Assembly: GCA_963796225.1 (NCBI GenBank)
Contig: CAWCLK010000042.1
Location: forward strand, 1 to 17,477
Length of the DNA: 17,477 nt
Direction of reading: 5' to 3'
Source: CAWCLK01 sp963796225
GTDB taxonomy: Bacteria; Actinomycetota; Nitriliruptoria; Nitriliruptorales; Nitriliruptoraceae
The position numbers and the translations under genes were made by a program. A model generated the notes under the pieces. That model saw only the letters and a program-made list of their open reading frames with translations, was not told the DNA's origin and made no database searches. Of the stretch, positions 7,606 to 15,654 are shown in pieces. The stretch's first letter is position 1. Every line of letters begins with the position of its first letter.

Positions 7606-8589
7606 TCAGCCGTAGGCCTGGACGTCCTCGTACGGGACGTCCGGTTCGTCGATCGCCTCGACGTGGGTGACGTTGGACAGCGTCGGCGTGAGCTCGTCGG
7701 CGTCGTCCCAGACGGCACGCACGCGCATGCCGATGCGCACGTCCTCGACCGGCGTGCCGAGCAGCAGGAACTGCGAGGTGATGTGCGCCCCGTCGAAGAG
7801 CACCTCGACCGCGGTGTAGGGCGGGTCGATCTCCTGCGAGGCGAAGGGCACGTTGACCACGAGGAAGGTGGCCACGGTCCCGTTCGGGCCGCACGCGACC
7901 TGCTCGTCGGTGAACGCCGCCCCGCACATCGAGCACACGCCGCGGGGCGGGAGGTAGACCTTCTCGCACTGCGAGCACCGGCGACCCAGCAGCTCACGGC
8001 GCTGGGTGCCCAGCAGGAACGGCTCGGCCGCCTCGCCGGGGCGGTAGGTCATGGCGATGCGGATCGGCGTGGTGACGACCTCGACCTGGTCGGCGTCACC
8101 CGCGCGCCCCGCGTCGGTCGGCCCGGTCACGGCGTCGGGCGTGGGTTCCGCCGGCTCGAAGCCCGCGATGTCGTGGATCGTCCCCTCGCGCTCGTCGGCC
8201 CAGCGGATCCGGACGCGCATGCCCGTCGACACCTCGTCGGGCGAATCGACGTGCAGGGCGTGGAGCATGGGCGTGTCCGCCCCGTCGAGCTTCACGAGCG
8301 CCCAGGCGAACGGCCGGTCGGTGGGCTGGCCCTCCTTGGGCGTGTGGTTCCACGTCCACGTGGTCACCGTGCCGTGGTCACCGACCTCGACGAGCTCGTC
8401 GATGCCGTGGGAGGTGACCGGGTCGTACTCCTGCGGCGGCACCAGCACCCGCCCGTCCTCGGCCTTCACGCCGAGCACGCGCCCCGCCTTCAGCCCCGCC
8501 AGGAACGCCCCGAGGACGGGCCCCGTCGAGCGCGTGTACGGGAACTCGAGGACGTGCGGCGCCTCGAGGACACCCGTCGACTGCGCCAT
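7606..8589 (-). CDS. Rv3521-like double DUF35/OB-fold protein with zinc ribbon
   Basis: A 327-residue protein of two tandem DUF35-type OB-fold halves. Only the second half carries the rubredoxin-like zinc ribbon: Cys205, Cys208, Cys219 and Cys222 (CSQC and CSMC). ATG 8589 is chosen because GGAGAGGGAG precedes it and because extending the frame upstream would run through the operators at 8611-8645. DUF35 domains serve as docking partners for thiolase-fold enzymes; in ChsH2 the DUF35 domain binds the aldolase Ltp2. By analogy this protein probably scaffolds the ltp4- and ltp3-like products encoded directly downstream. Gene order and size match Rv3521. First gene of its operon, with the best-defined promoter in the window. 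Confidence 0.82.
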   Translation of the reverse strand: MAQSTGVLEAPHVLEFPYTRSTGPVLGAFLAGLKAGRVLGVKAEDGRVLVPPQEYDPVTSHGIDELVEVGDHGTVTTWTWNHTPKEGQPTDRPFAWALVKLDGADTPMLHALHVDSPDEVSTGMRVRIRWADEREGTIHDIAGFEPAEPTPDAVTGPTDAGRAGDADQVEVVTTPIRIAMTYRPGEAAEPFLLGTQRRELLGRRCSQCEKVYLPPRGVCSMCGAAFTDEQVACGPNGTVATFLVVNVPFASQEIDPPYTAVEVLFDGAHITSQFLLLGTPVEDVRIGMRVRAVWDDADELTPTLSNVTHVEAIDEPDVPYEDVQAYG

Positions 8590-8610
8590 GGCTCTCCCTC
8601 TCCACTGTTC

Positions 8611-8625
8611 CTGACGACCCGTCAG
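8611..8625. promoter_or_regulatory. Palindromic operator candidate CTGACGACCCGTCAG
   Basis: A perfect inverted repeat (CTGACG, ACC, CGTCAG) between the putative -10 and the DUF35 gene, 21 bp before its start codon. Second of four copies of CTGAC-N5-GTCAG in the window. Its position, downstream of the -10 near the expected transcription start, suits a repressor. Confidence 0.7.
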
Positions 8626-8627
8626 GG

Positions 8628-8657
8628 ATACTAGAACACGTTCCACTCGGAAGGCAA
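8628..8657 (-). promoter_or_regulatory. Putative promoter of the DUF35-ltp4-ltp3 operon
   Basis: Reading the minus strand, TTGCCT (plus 8652-8657) and TAGTAT (plus 8628-8633) are separated by 18 bp, each matching 4 of 6 bases of the -35/-10 consensus. The KstR-type site lies in the spacer and touches the -10; the CTGAC palindrome begins 2 bp downstream of the -10. The geometry is plausible but no start site is known. Confidence 0.45.
8632..8645. promoter_or_regulatory. KstR-type operator TAGAACACGTTCCA
   Basis: Exact match to the published KstR consensus TnnAACnnGTTnnA. It sits 6 bp from the CTGAC palindrome and overlaps the putative promoter of the DUF35-ltp4-ltp3 unit. In mycobacteria and rhodococci KstR represses the cholesterol side-chain genes from such sites, and a kstR-like gene lies at the left end of the window. 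Confidence 0.8.
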
Positions 8658-8690
8658 CCGCGCGGTCCCGACGACCCCGCGGACCATCCC

Positions 8691-8813
8691 CTGGGTGCAT
8701 GGGTGGCCGCCGGTGGCCTCGCTCATGCCCCCAGTACCGGTGACGGACCGGCCGGCAGGCGTCCACTGGGTGCATGGGCACGGTGCCAGAGCCTCGTTCA
8801 TGCCCCCAGTACC
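8691..8813. repeat. Two tandem imperfect hairpin repeats, period 75 bp
   Basis: Copy 1 spans 8691-8738 and copy 2 spans 8766-8813. Each starts CTGGGTGCATGGG and ends TCATGCCCCCAGTACCG (copy 1 exact; the two differ mainly in the middle). Within each copy the ends can pair as a stem of about 12 bp with one mismatch. They occupy the 307-bp gap between the second fadD stop and the DUF35 gene; nothing in this gap looks protein-coding apart from the edges described. Likely a small non-coding REP-like repeat; function unknown. Confidence 0.6.
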
Positions 8814-8820
8814 GAGCGGG

Positions 8821-8866
8821 TCGGGACGCGCGGCGGGGCGCACGAGACCCGCGCCCCGCCGCCCGA
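8821..8866 (-). terminator. Strong GC stem-loop 3' of the P450-fadD unit
   Basis: GCGGCGGGGCGC (8830-8841) and GCGCCCCGCCGC (8851-8862) form a perfect 12-bp stem with a 9-base loop, and TCGGG/CCCGA outside may extend it. It begins about 30 bp past the fadD stop at 8897 on the minus strand. No T-run follows, which is common in high-GC actinobacteria. Probably ends the P450-fadD transcript. Confidence 0.6.
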
Positions 8867-8896
8867 CGCTGCGGGTCGAGGAGGCGGGACGCGCCG

Positions 8897-10478
8897 TCAG
8901 ACCAGGGCGCTCTCGCGGCCCTCCCAGTAGGGGTCGCGCAGGGTGCGCTTGACGAGCTTGCCCGTCTCGGTGCGCGGGAAGTCGTCGTGGAAGTCGATCG
9001 AGCGCGGGACCTTGTAGCCGCCGAGGTGCTCGGCGAGGTAGGCCAGCAGCTCCTGCTCGAGCTCGGGGCCGGCGGGGGCGTCGTCGGACGGGCTGGACCG
9101 CGGCCTTGACCTCCTCGCCCCAGTCGTCGTTGGGGATGCCGAAGACGGCGCAGTCGAGGACCTTCGGGTGCTGCATGAGCACCGACTCGATCTCGGCCGG
9201 GTAGATGTTCACGCCGCCGGAGATGATCATGTCGACCTTGCGGTCGCGGAGGAACAGGTAGCCGTCCTCGTCCATCTCGCCGACGTCACCGACGGTGAAG
9301 AAGCCCTGGTCGTTCCACGACTTCTTGGTCTTCTCCTCGTCGCCGTGGTACTCGAACCGGTGCTGGCCCATCCGCATCCAGATGGTGCCGACCTCGCCCG
9401 GGGGCAGCTCGTTGCCCTCGTCGTCGGAGATGATGACCTCGGAGATGGGCCAGGCCTTGCCGACCGTGCCGGGCTTGGCCTCCCAGTCCTGCGGCGAGGA
9501 GATCGTGCCCCCGCCCTCGCTGGCCGCGTAGTACTCCCAGATCGCCGGGCCCCACCAGTCGAGCATGGCGCGCTTGGTCGGGACCGGGCACGGGGCGGCC
9601 GAGTGGATCATGTGCGACACGCTGGAGACGTCGTAGCGGTCGCGGACCTCCTTCGGCAGGCGCAGCATGCGGTGGAACATGGTCGGGACCATGTGCGAGG
9701 TGGTGACGCCGTACCGGTCGATCTTCTCCAGGCACCCCTCGGGGGTCCACTTGTCCATGAGCACCACGCGGTGCCCGGCATGCAGCGACGCCTGGGCGAA
9801 GTTGGTGACCGCCGTGTGGTAGAGCGGGGCGACGGTGAGCTGCACGTGGTCGGGCGTGGCCATCCCGAACAGGTGCGTGAGGAACGACCCCTGCGCGGAC
9901 TTGGTGTCGGCGTCGATGTCGGCCAGCGGGCGCTCGACGCCCTTCGGGCGGCCGGTGGTGCCGGAGGTGTAGGGCATGATGTCGCCGGCGGGGCGCTCGG
10001 CCGGTTCGTCGGCCGACTGCTCGGCCTGCCAGGCGGCGAAGTCGCGGTAGCCCTCGACCGCCCCGCCGACGGCGAAGCGGGCGTCCTCGGGCAGGTCGAC
10101 CTCGTCGAGCACGGTGGCCAGCTGCTCGGCGAAGCGGACGTCGCCGACCAGGGCCTTGGCGCCCGAGTCCTCGACGATGTAGGCGACCTCCTTCCCGGAG
10201 AGGTGCCAGTTGATCGGCACCATGTGCATGCCGGACTCGCCGGTGCCGAGCAGCAGGTCGAAGTACTCGACGCGGTTGGGCAGCAGCACCGCGACCTTGT
10301 CGCCCCGCCCCAGCCCCATCGCCTGCAGGCCGTTGGCCGTCCGGTGCGCCCGGGCCACGACCTCCGCGGCGGTGTAGGCGGTGTCGTCGGGTTCGACCAG
10401 GCAGTCCGCGTCGGGCGTCGCCCGGGCGATGTTCCAGATGCCGAAGACGGGCTGGGCGTCGGTGGTCTGCTCGCTCAT
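8897..10478 (-). CDS. Second acyl-CoA synthetase, P450-linked (one apparent +1 frameshift)
   Basis: An AMP-forming CoA ligase starting at ATG 10478 behind GAGGGAGAGGG, 23 bp after the P450 stop. Residues 170-180 are the AMP-binding loop YTSGTTGRPKG; YYAASEGGG and DRKVDMIISGGVNIYP are the standard later motifs. Near 9087-9092 (about residue 463) one extra base breaks the frame. Removing it restores SDDAPAGPELEQELL, then PRTETGKLVKR with the catalytic lysine, and the end WEGRESALV before TGA 8897-8899, giving 526 residues. It is clearly distinct from the FadD19-like ligase at 435-2074. I cannot name its substrate; cotranscription with the P450 suggests a steroid side-chain or other P450-generated acid. 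Ligase family is certain; role is inferred. Confidence 0.85.
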
Positions 10479-10501
10479 GGGTGTTCCCTCTCCCTCACCG
10501 G

Positions 10502-11713
10502 TCAGCTGGCGAAGCGGACCGGCAGCTCCTTGATGCCGTTGATGAAGTTGGACTGCAGCCGCCGGGGCGCCTGCGTCGGCGCGATGCCGGGCATGCGCTC
10601 GGCGATCGCCTCGAAGACCTTGCGGACCTCGAGGCGCGCGAGGTGCGATCCGAGGCAGAAGTGCGGTCCGCCGCCCCCGAACGCGATGTGGGGGTTCGGG
10701 TCCCGCCCGATGTCGAAGGTGTACGGGTCGTCGAACACCGTCTCGTCGCGGTTGGCCGAGATGTAGTAGACGACGACCTTGTCCCCCTTCGCGATGGGCA
10801 CGCCCCCGATGGCGGTGTCGTCCATGGCCGTGCGGCGGAACTCCATCACCGGGGTCGCCCACCGGATCACCTCGTCGGCCATCGTGGCCGACAGTCCCTG
10901 GGGGTCCGCGACGAAGCGCTCCCACTGGTCAGGGTGGTCGAAGAACGCCTGCATGCCGTGGGAGATCGCGTTGCGGGTGGTCTCGTTGCCGGCGACGGCC
11001 AGGAGGAGGAAGAAGAGGTTGAACTCGAGCGGCTCGAGCTGCTGCCCGTCGACCTCGGCCTGCGTCAACCGGGTGAGGACGTCGTCCCGCGGCTCGGCCT
11101 CGCGCTGCTGGCGCATCTCCTCGGAGTAGACGTACATCTCGGCCGCCGCCTGGGTGGCCTCCTCCTGCGAGGTGTTGAACTCGGGGTCGTCGAACCCGAT
11201 CAGCCGGTTCGACAGCTCGAAGATCTTGCCGCGGTCCTCGAGTGGGGCGCCCATGATCTCGGCGATCACCTCGAGCGGCAGCTCGGCCGACACCATCTCG
11301 ACGAAGTCGCCCTCGCCCTTGGCGATGGCACGGTCGACGATCTCGGCCGCGTACTGCGCGATCCGTTCCTCGAGCCGGCCGATCACGCGGGGCGTGAACC
11401 CCTTGTTCACGATGCTGCGCAGCCGCGTGTGCTCGGGCGGGTCCTGGTTGAGCATCATGAGCTGCTGCTGCACGAGCTCGTCGGGGGTCGACTCGCGGAA
11501 CAGCGAGGTCCGTTCGTAGGACGAGAACAGCTCCGGTTGCCGGGACACCGCCACGACGTCCTCGTGGCGGGTGACCGCCCAGAACGGCACGCCCTGGATC
11601 GGGTCGTCGAACTTGTGCACCGGGGCGTGGGCACGCAGGTGGTCGAACCACTCGAAGGGCAACCGCTCGGCGAACACGGCCGGGTCGTGCAGCCGGATGT
11701 CGGACAGGTCCAC
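10502..11713 (-). CDS. Cytochrome P450, CYP124/CYP125/CYP142-like sterol oxidase
   Basis: A 403-residue soluble bacterial P450. It has the I-helix AGNETT (241-246), the ExxR pair Glu281/Arg284 and the haem loop FGGGGPHFCLGSHLAR with Cys353 as axial ligand. RLQSNFINGIKELPV near the C-terminus resembles CYP124 and CYP125. These enzymes hydroxylate and then oxidise the terminal methyl of sterol or methyl-branched side chains to the acid, producing the substrate for FadD ligases. GTG 11713 is chosen as the start, with GAGAGG nine bases upstream; the earlier GTG 11758 would lie inside the KstR-type operator. It leads a two-gene unit with the following acyl-CoA synthetase. Which CYP subfamily it belongs to cannot be fixed by eye. 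Confidence 0.88.
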   Translation of the reverse strand: MDLSDIRLHDPAVFAERLPFEWFDHLRAHAPVHKFDDPIQGVPFWAVTRHEDVVAVSRQPELFSSYERTSLFRESTPDELVQQQLMMLNQDPPEHTRLRSIVNKGFTPRVIGRLEERIAQYAAEIVDRAIAKGEGDFVEMVSAELPLEVIAEIMGAPLEDRGKIFELSNRLIGFDDPEFNTSQEEATQAAAEMYVYSEEMRQQREAEPRDDVLTRLTQAEVDGQQLEPLEFNLFFLLLAVAGNETTRNAISHGMQAFFDHPDQWERFVADPQGLSATMADEVIRWATPVMEFRRTAMDDTAIGGVPIAKGDKVVVYYISANRDETVFDDPYTFDIGRDPNPHIAFGGGGPHFCLGSHLARLEVRKVFEAIAERMPGIAPTQAPRRLQSNFINGIKELPVRFAS

Positions 11714-11750
11714 GTCGTGGGGCCTCTCGATCGGGTGGGCGTCGCGTCGG

Positions 11751-11764
11751 TAGAACACGTTGCA
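11751..11764. promoter_or_regulatory. KstR-type operator TAGAACACGTTGCA upstream of the P450
   Basis: Exact match to TnnAACnnGTTnnA, 37 bp before the chosen P450 start and 20 bp from the neighbouring CTGAC palindrome. It indicates the P450-fadD unit has its own promoter rather than relying on read-through from the flavoprotein gene ending at 11827. Confidence 0.8.
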
Positions 11765-11784
11765 GTTCGTCGGCCAGCGTAGAC

Positions 11785-11799
11785 CTGACGGGTCGTCAG
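11785..11799. promoter_or_regulatory. Palindromic operator candidate CTGACGGGTCGTCAG
   Basis: A perfect inverted repeat (CTGACG, GGT, CGTCAG) in the 113-bp gap between the flavoprotein stop and the P450 start. A weak minus-strand promoter (GTGGAC, 18 bp, TACGCT) would place it between -35 and -10. Third copy of the shared palindrome. Confidence 0.65.
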
Positions 11800-11826
11800 G
11801 TCCACTCCGGTCCGAGAGGGCGCCGC

Positions 11827-12948
11827 TCAGCGACCCAGCGCGGTGTCCACGGCCTGCGACGCCGCGGCGCTCTCCTCGCGCAGCGACTGCATGATCTGGG
11901 CCACGGGCCGAGTCTCGTGGATGGAGCCGAGGATCTGCCCGCCGGGCGTGCCGACCAGGTCGTACCGCCCCGCGGCGCGCATCCGGGCCAGCGCATCGAT
12001 CGTCAGCAGGTACTGCAGCGGCATCGGCAGCGGGTCCGGGTTGGCCGGGTCCTCCCAGGCGTCGATCCACGGTGTGCGGAGCTGGCGGGCCGGCTTGCCG
12101 GTGAGGCTGCGCGAGCGGATCGTGTCGCGTGCCTCGGCCCGGGCGAGCATGTCCTGGATCATCTGCGGCTGGTGCAGCTCGGTGGAGGCAAGCCAGACCG
12201 AGCCGGTCCAGGCGCCCTGGGCGCCGAGCGCCAGTGCGGCGGCCAGCTGGCGCCCGCTGCCCACACCGCCCGCGTGCAGCACCGGTGCGGGGGCGACGGC
12301 GTCGACGACCTCGGGGGTGAGGACCATGCCCGCGATCTCGCCGGTGTGGCCCCCGGCCTCGGTTCCCTGCGCGACCACGATGTCCACGCCCTGCTCGCGC
12401 TGCTTGAGGGCCTGGTCGACCCGCCCGACCAGCGCGGACACCGGGATGCCCTTGTCGTGGGCGGCGTCGATGGACTCGCGGGGCGGCGGGCCGAGCGCCG
12501 AGGCGAGCATGGCGAGGTTGGACTCCATCGCGACCTCGAGCTGCACCGCCCCGGTCTGCGGCGTCCACCCGAGGACCCCACGAGCCTCCTCCTCGGCGTC
12601 GTCGGGCATCGGCGGGATGTCGTGCTCCTCGAGGAACCGCTCGACGAAGTCGCGGTGCTCCTGGGGGATCATCGCCTCGAGCTTGGACTCGAGGTCGTCG
12701 AGGTCGCTGGTGTCGACCACCTCCGACGAGACCGGCATGACCACGTTCAGGCCGAACGGCCGGCCACCGGACTCCTTCTCGAGGAAGCGCACGGCCTCGC
12801 GCATCTCGTCGGCGTCCCCGCCGAAGCGGATGCAGCCGAGGACGCCGAAGCCTCCCTCGCGCGAGATGGCGGCCGCCACCTCGGGCTCGTAGGTGAAGCC
12901 CCACACGGGGACGTCCATGCCGAACTGTCGCTGGAGTTCCGTGCTCAT
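11827..12948 (-). CDS. Nitronate monooxygenase-family FMN protein coupled to ltp2
   Basis: A 373-residue TIM-barrel flavoprotein of the nitronate monooxygenase/2-nitropropane dioxygenase family. GTEAGGHTG (195-203) and GGVGSG (227-232) are the family's FMN-binding loops. Its ATG (12948) overlaps the ltp2 TGA by 4 bp (ATGA), so translation is coupled. Family annotation is broad and often wrong about nitronates: IpdC (Rv3553) of the cholesterol ring pathway belongs to the same superfamily and acts on steroid CoA esters. This protein does not look like IpdC at its N-terminus (MSTELQRQFGMDVPVWGF). A redox step on a steroid intermediate is the best guess from context; no specific reaction is supported. 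Confidence 0.75.
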   Translation of the reverse strand: MSTELQRQFGMDVPVWGFTYEPEVAAAISREGGFGVLGCIRFGGDADEMREAVRFLEKESGGRPFGLNVVMPVSSEVVDTSDLDDLESKLEAMIPQEHRDFVERFLEEHDIPPMPDDAEEEARGVLGWTPQTGAVQLEVAMESNLAMLASALGPPPRESIDAAHDKGIPVSALVGRVDQALKQREQGVDIVVAQGTEAGGHTGEIAGMVLTPEVVDAVAPAPVLHAGGVGSGRQLAAALALGAQGAWTGSVWLASTELHQPQMIQDMLARAEARDTIRSRSLTGKPARQLRTPWIDAWEDPANPDPLPMPLQYLLTIDALARMRAAGRYDLVGTPGGQILGSIHETRPVAQIMQSLREESAAASQAVDTALGR

Positions 12949-14136
12949 TCGTCTGCTCCGAGGATCAGGCCGCTGGTCGGCACGCCGGTGCCCGCGGTCA
13001 CGAGGACGTGGTCGACGTCGTCGACCTGGTTGACGGCGGTGCCCCGCACCTGGCGGACCGCCTCGGCCACGCCGTTCATGCCGTGCAGGTAGGCCTCGCC
13101 GAGCTGGCCACCGTGGGTGTTGACCGGCAGGTGGCCGTCGATCTCGATGCCGCCGTCGGCGACGAAGTCGGCGGCCTCGCCCCGTCCGCAGAACCCGAAC
13201 TCCTCGAGCTGGGACAGCACGAACGGGGTGAAGTGGTCGTAGATCACGGCGGTCTGGACGTCGTCGGGGCCGATGCCCGCCTGCGCCCACAGCTGCCGGG
13301 CGACGACCCCCATCTCGGGCAGGCCGGTGAGGTCGTCCCTGTAGTAGGAGGTCATCTGCTCCTGGCCGGCGCCCGAGCCCTGCGCGGCGCCCACGATCAG
13401 GGCCGGCACGTTCGGCAGGTCACGAGCCCGCTCGGCCGTGGTGACCACGACGGCCTGGCCGCCATCGGTCTCCTGGCAGCAGTCGAGCAGCCGCAGCGGC
13501 TCGACGATCCAGCGCGAGCTGTGGTGGTCGTCGAGGGTGATGGGGCGCTCGAAGAAGTGGGCGGCCGGGTTGGTGGCCGCGTGGCGACGCGCGGCCACCG
13601 ACACCGGCCCGAAGGCGTCGGGGGTCAGCCCGTAGGTGTGCAGGTACCGGGTGGCGAACATCGCCACCCAGGCCGCGGGCGTCATGAAGCCGTAGGTCGT
13701 GTACCAGCCGAAGGCCACGCCCTCGGCGGTCGGTTCCCACTGCTTGGAGCCGGAGCCGAACCGACGTCCGGACCGCTCGTTGAACGCCCGGTAGGCGACG
13801 ACGACCTCGGCCATGCCGGTGGCCACGGCCATCGCGGCCTGCTGGATGGTGGCGCAGGCCGCCCCGCCGCCGTAGTGGATGCGCGAGAAGAAGCTGAGGT
13901 CGCCGATGCCGACGTTGCGGGCGACCTCGATCTCGGGGTTGGTGTCCATGGTGAAGGTCACCAGCCCGTCGACGTCGGACGGCTGCAGGCCCGCGTCGTC
14001 GATGGCGGCACTGACGGCCTCGCAGGCGAGCTGGAGCTCGGAGCGCCCCGAGTCCTTGGAGAACTCGGTCGCGCCGATCCCCGCGACGGCGGTGCGGCGG
14101 CTGAAGCAGGATCCATCAGCATCTCGTTCGCTCCAT
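12945..14136 (-). CDS. ltp2: Ltp2 retro-aldolase of steroid side-chain cleavage (start region disrupted)
   Basis: Thiolase-fold aldolase that, bound to ChsH2, cleaves the 17-hydroxy C22 CoA ester to a 17-keto steroid and propionyl-CoA. TFTMDTNPEIEVARNVGIG, IHYGGGAACAT, YRAFNERSG, RLLDCCQETDG, YDHFTPF and GGQLGEAYLHGMNG match Ltp2 (Rv3540c) nearly throughout; the tyrosines in the last two motifs correspond to residues implicated in catalysis. The N-terminal reading (RRTAVAGIGATEFSKDSGR) has no start codon in frame. ATG 14136, behind GGGGGA and 3 bp after the preceding stop, fits if one extra base is removed between about 14099 and 14130, giving 396 residues. That start is uncertain; the remainder is intact. 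The stop overlaps the next gene's ATG. Confidence 0.88.
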
Positions 14137-14139
14137 CGC

Positions 14140-15595
14140 TCAACTGTCCCCCATCGGCAGGCTGGCCACGACCGTCCCGGTGAGGTGGTCGCCGGTCGAG
14201 ATCCGGCCGCGAACCGACACCTCGACCTCGCCGTCGCCGGTCTCGGGGCGGGGCGTGACGCGGACGACCTCGGCCCGCATCTGGAGCACCTCGCCGACGT
14301 AGGCGGGCAACCCCAGCCGGACGGAGGCGCGTTCGACGACCGCGTCGGGTCCGAGCCAGTCGGTGACGATCCGCAACGCCAGCCCGTTCGAGGTCAGGAT
14401 GTTCGGGAACAGGTCCTCGCTCCCACGAGCGCGGGCGATCTCGGCGTCGTGGTGGACCTCCTCGAAGTCCTGGCTGGCCAGCGCCGCCGACACGATGAAG
14501 GTCGGGGTCATGGCGACGTCGAAGCCGGGCAGCTCGGTGCCGACCTGCGACGTCCTCGAGCACGCGGGGCGGGGGCGGCGGTTCGGGCAGCGCCCCGGGG
14601 GCCGGCGCGAACGCCGGGACGACCAGTCCCGGGCCCCCACGCCCGTCGTCCTCATCGATCGTCTTCCAGGTCAGCTCGACCGGCATCCCGATCCGCACGT
14701 CACGGTGGGTCATCCCGTCGACCTCGGAGAGGAACCGCACTCCCTCCTCCAGCTCGACCAGCACGACCGTGTGCGGCAGCTCGATGCCGGGCAGCGGCGG
14801 GTGGTGGTGGACGGCGTACGAGAAGATCGTCCCGCGCCCCGACGCCACCACCCAGTCCCAGTCGGTGGACCGGCACTGGGGGCACATGGGCCCGGGCGGG
14901 TGGCGCAGCTCGCCGCAGCCGGTGCAGCGTTGGATGCGCAGCTCGCGGGCCTCGACGCCCTCCCAGAAGAAGGCGTTGTCACGGTTGATCGGCGGACGCG
15001 GACGACGCATGGGTGGACGCGACGACCCACCCTTCGCCTTCGGCGCGTCCGGCGGCCGGAACTTCAGCAGCCGCATGCGGCCGATGCCCACGAGCGTGCC
15101 GTCGGCGGTGTGGTAGTCGTAGCGCGACGTGACGAAGAAGCCCTCCCCCAGCGCCGTGCGCTTGGGGCCGACGAGGTCCTCGATCGACCGGCGTTCGTGG
15201 ATGCGGTCACCGGGGCGGACGGGTTCGAGGTACTCGTGCGTGTAGTCGGTGGCGACCACCGAGGTGAACCCGGCCGCATCGAGCCGACGGAGCACCTGGT
15301 CGCGCGGCCCGCCCGCGTTGCGTGCCGTGCCCATCGTCCACACGCCCAGCATGGCCGGTGGCGCGATCAGTCCCTTGTGGCGGGTCTGCGCCGCCTCGTC
15401 CTCGTCGAGGTAGACCGGGTTGGCGTCCCCGATGGCCTCGCAGAAGTGGCGGACCATCGGGACGTTGACGGGGTCGGGCCCGTGCAGGGGCTCGCCGACG
15501 ACCCCGTCCTCGACGTACGCCCGCGCCTGCGCGATCAACGTCTCGGTGTCCAGCCCACGCAGCTCGGTGAGCAGCTCCTCCGGGGTGGATGGCAC
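14140..15595 (-). CDS. ChsH2-ChsH1 steroid enoyl-CoA hydratase, apparent single-chain fusion (one +1 frameshift)
   Basis: Start is GTG 15595 after GGGAG. Residues 1-180 are a MaoC-like half whose D-x4-H motif is degenerate (Asp57, Tyr62). Residues 205-330 are a DUF35 OB-fold with zinc-ribbon Cys224, 227, 238 and 241, the ChsH2 arrangement. A proline-rich linker (about 331-345) leads into a second MaoC half with intact D-x4-H (Asp376, His381, in QDFEEVHHD) and ILTSNGLALRIVTDW, matching ChsH1 (Rv3541c). The two parts are joined in frame once one extra base in 14545-14548 is removed: 1455 nt, 484 residues, ending at TGA 14140-14142. The junction has no stop codon, start codon with ribosome site, or gap. 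In M. tuberculosis these are two proteins forming a heterotetramer. Hydrates the C22 enoyl-CoA before Ltp2 cleavage. Confidence 0.83.
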
Positions 15596-15654
15596 GAGGG
15601 TCTCCCTGCCTGTCGTGTCGTGCGGGCGCCCCGCCGGCGTCCCGCGACGAGAAC

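Noticed and set aside
6271..8634. A 787-codon open frame on the plus strand
   Set aside because: Antisense shadow of ltp3, ltp4 and the DUF35 gene; compositionally biased with no recognisable domain or ribosome binding site.
8590..8781. N-terminal extension of the DUF35 gene to 8781
   Set aside because: No homology, and it would cover the promoter and both operators. ATG 8589 has a good ribosome binding site and is conserved in length with Rv3521.
8631..8896. Extension of the second acyl-CoA synthetase to a stop at 8631
   Set aside because: That frame is the pre-frameshift one. Removing a single base at about 9089 restores the family C-terminus and a stop at 8897; the extension runs through a terminator-like hairpin, repeats and operators.
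9168..10766. A 532-codon plus-strand open frame opposite the second fadD
   Set aside because: The minus strand holds AMP-binding motifs; the plus-strand product is a biased shadow.
11714..12904. N-terminal extension of the P450 frame upstream of 11713
   Set aside because: The upstream part is a shadow of the flavoprotein gene; homologous P450 sequence begins near 11713 and the operators lie between.
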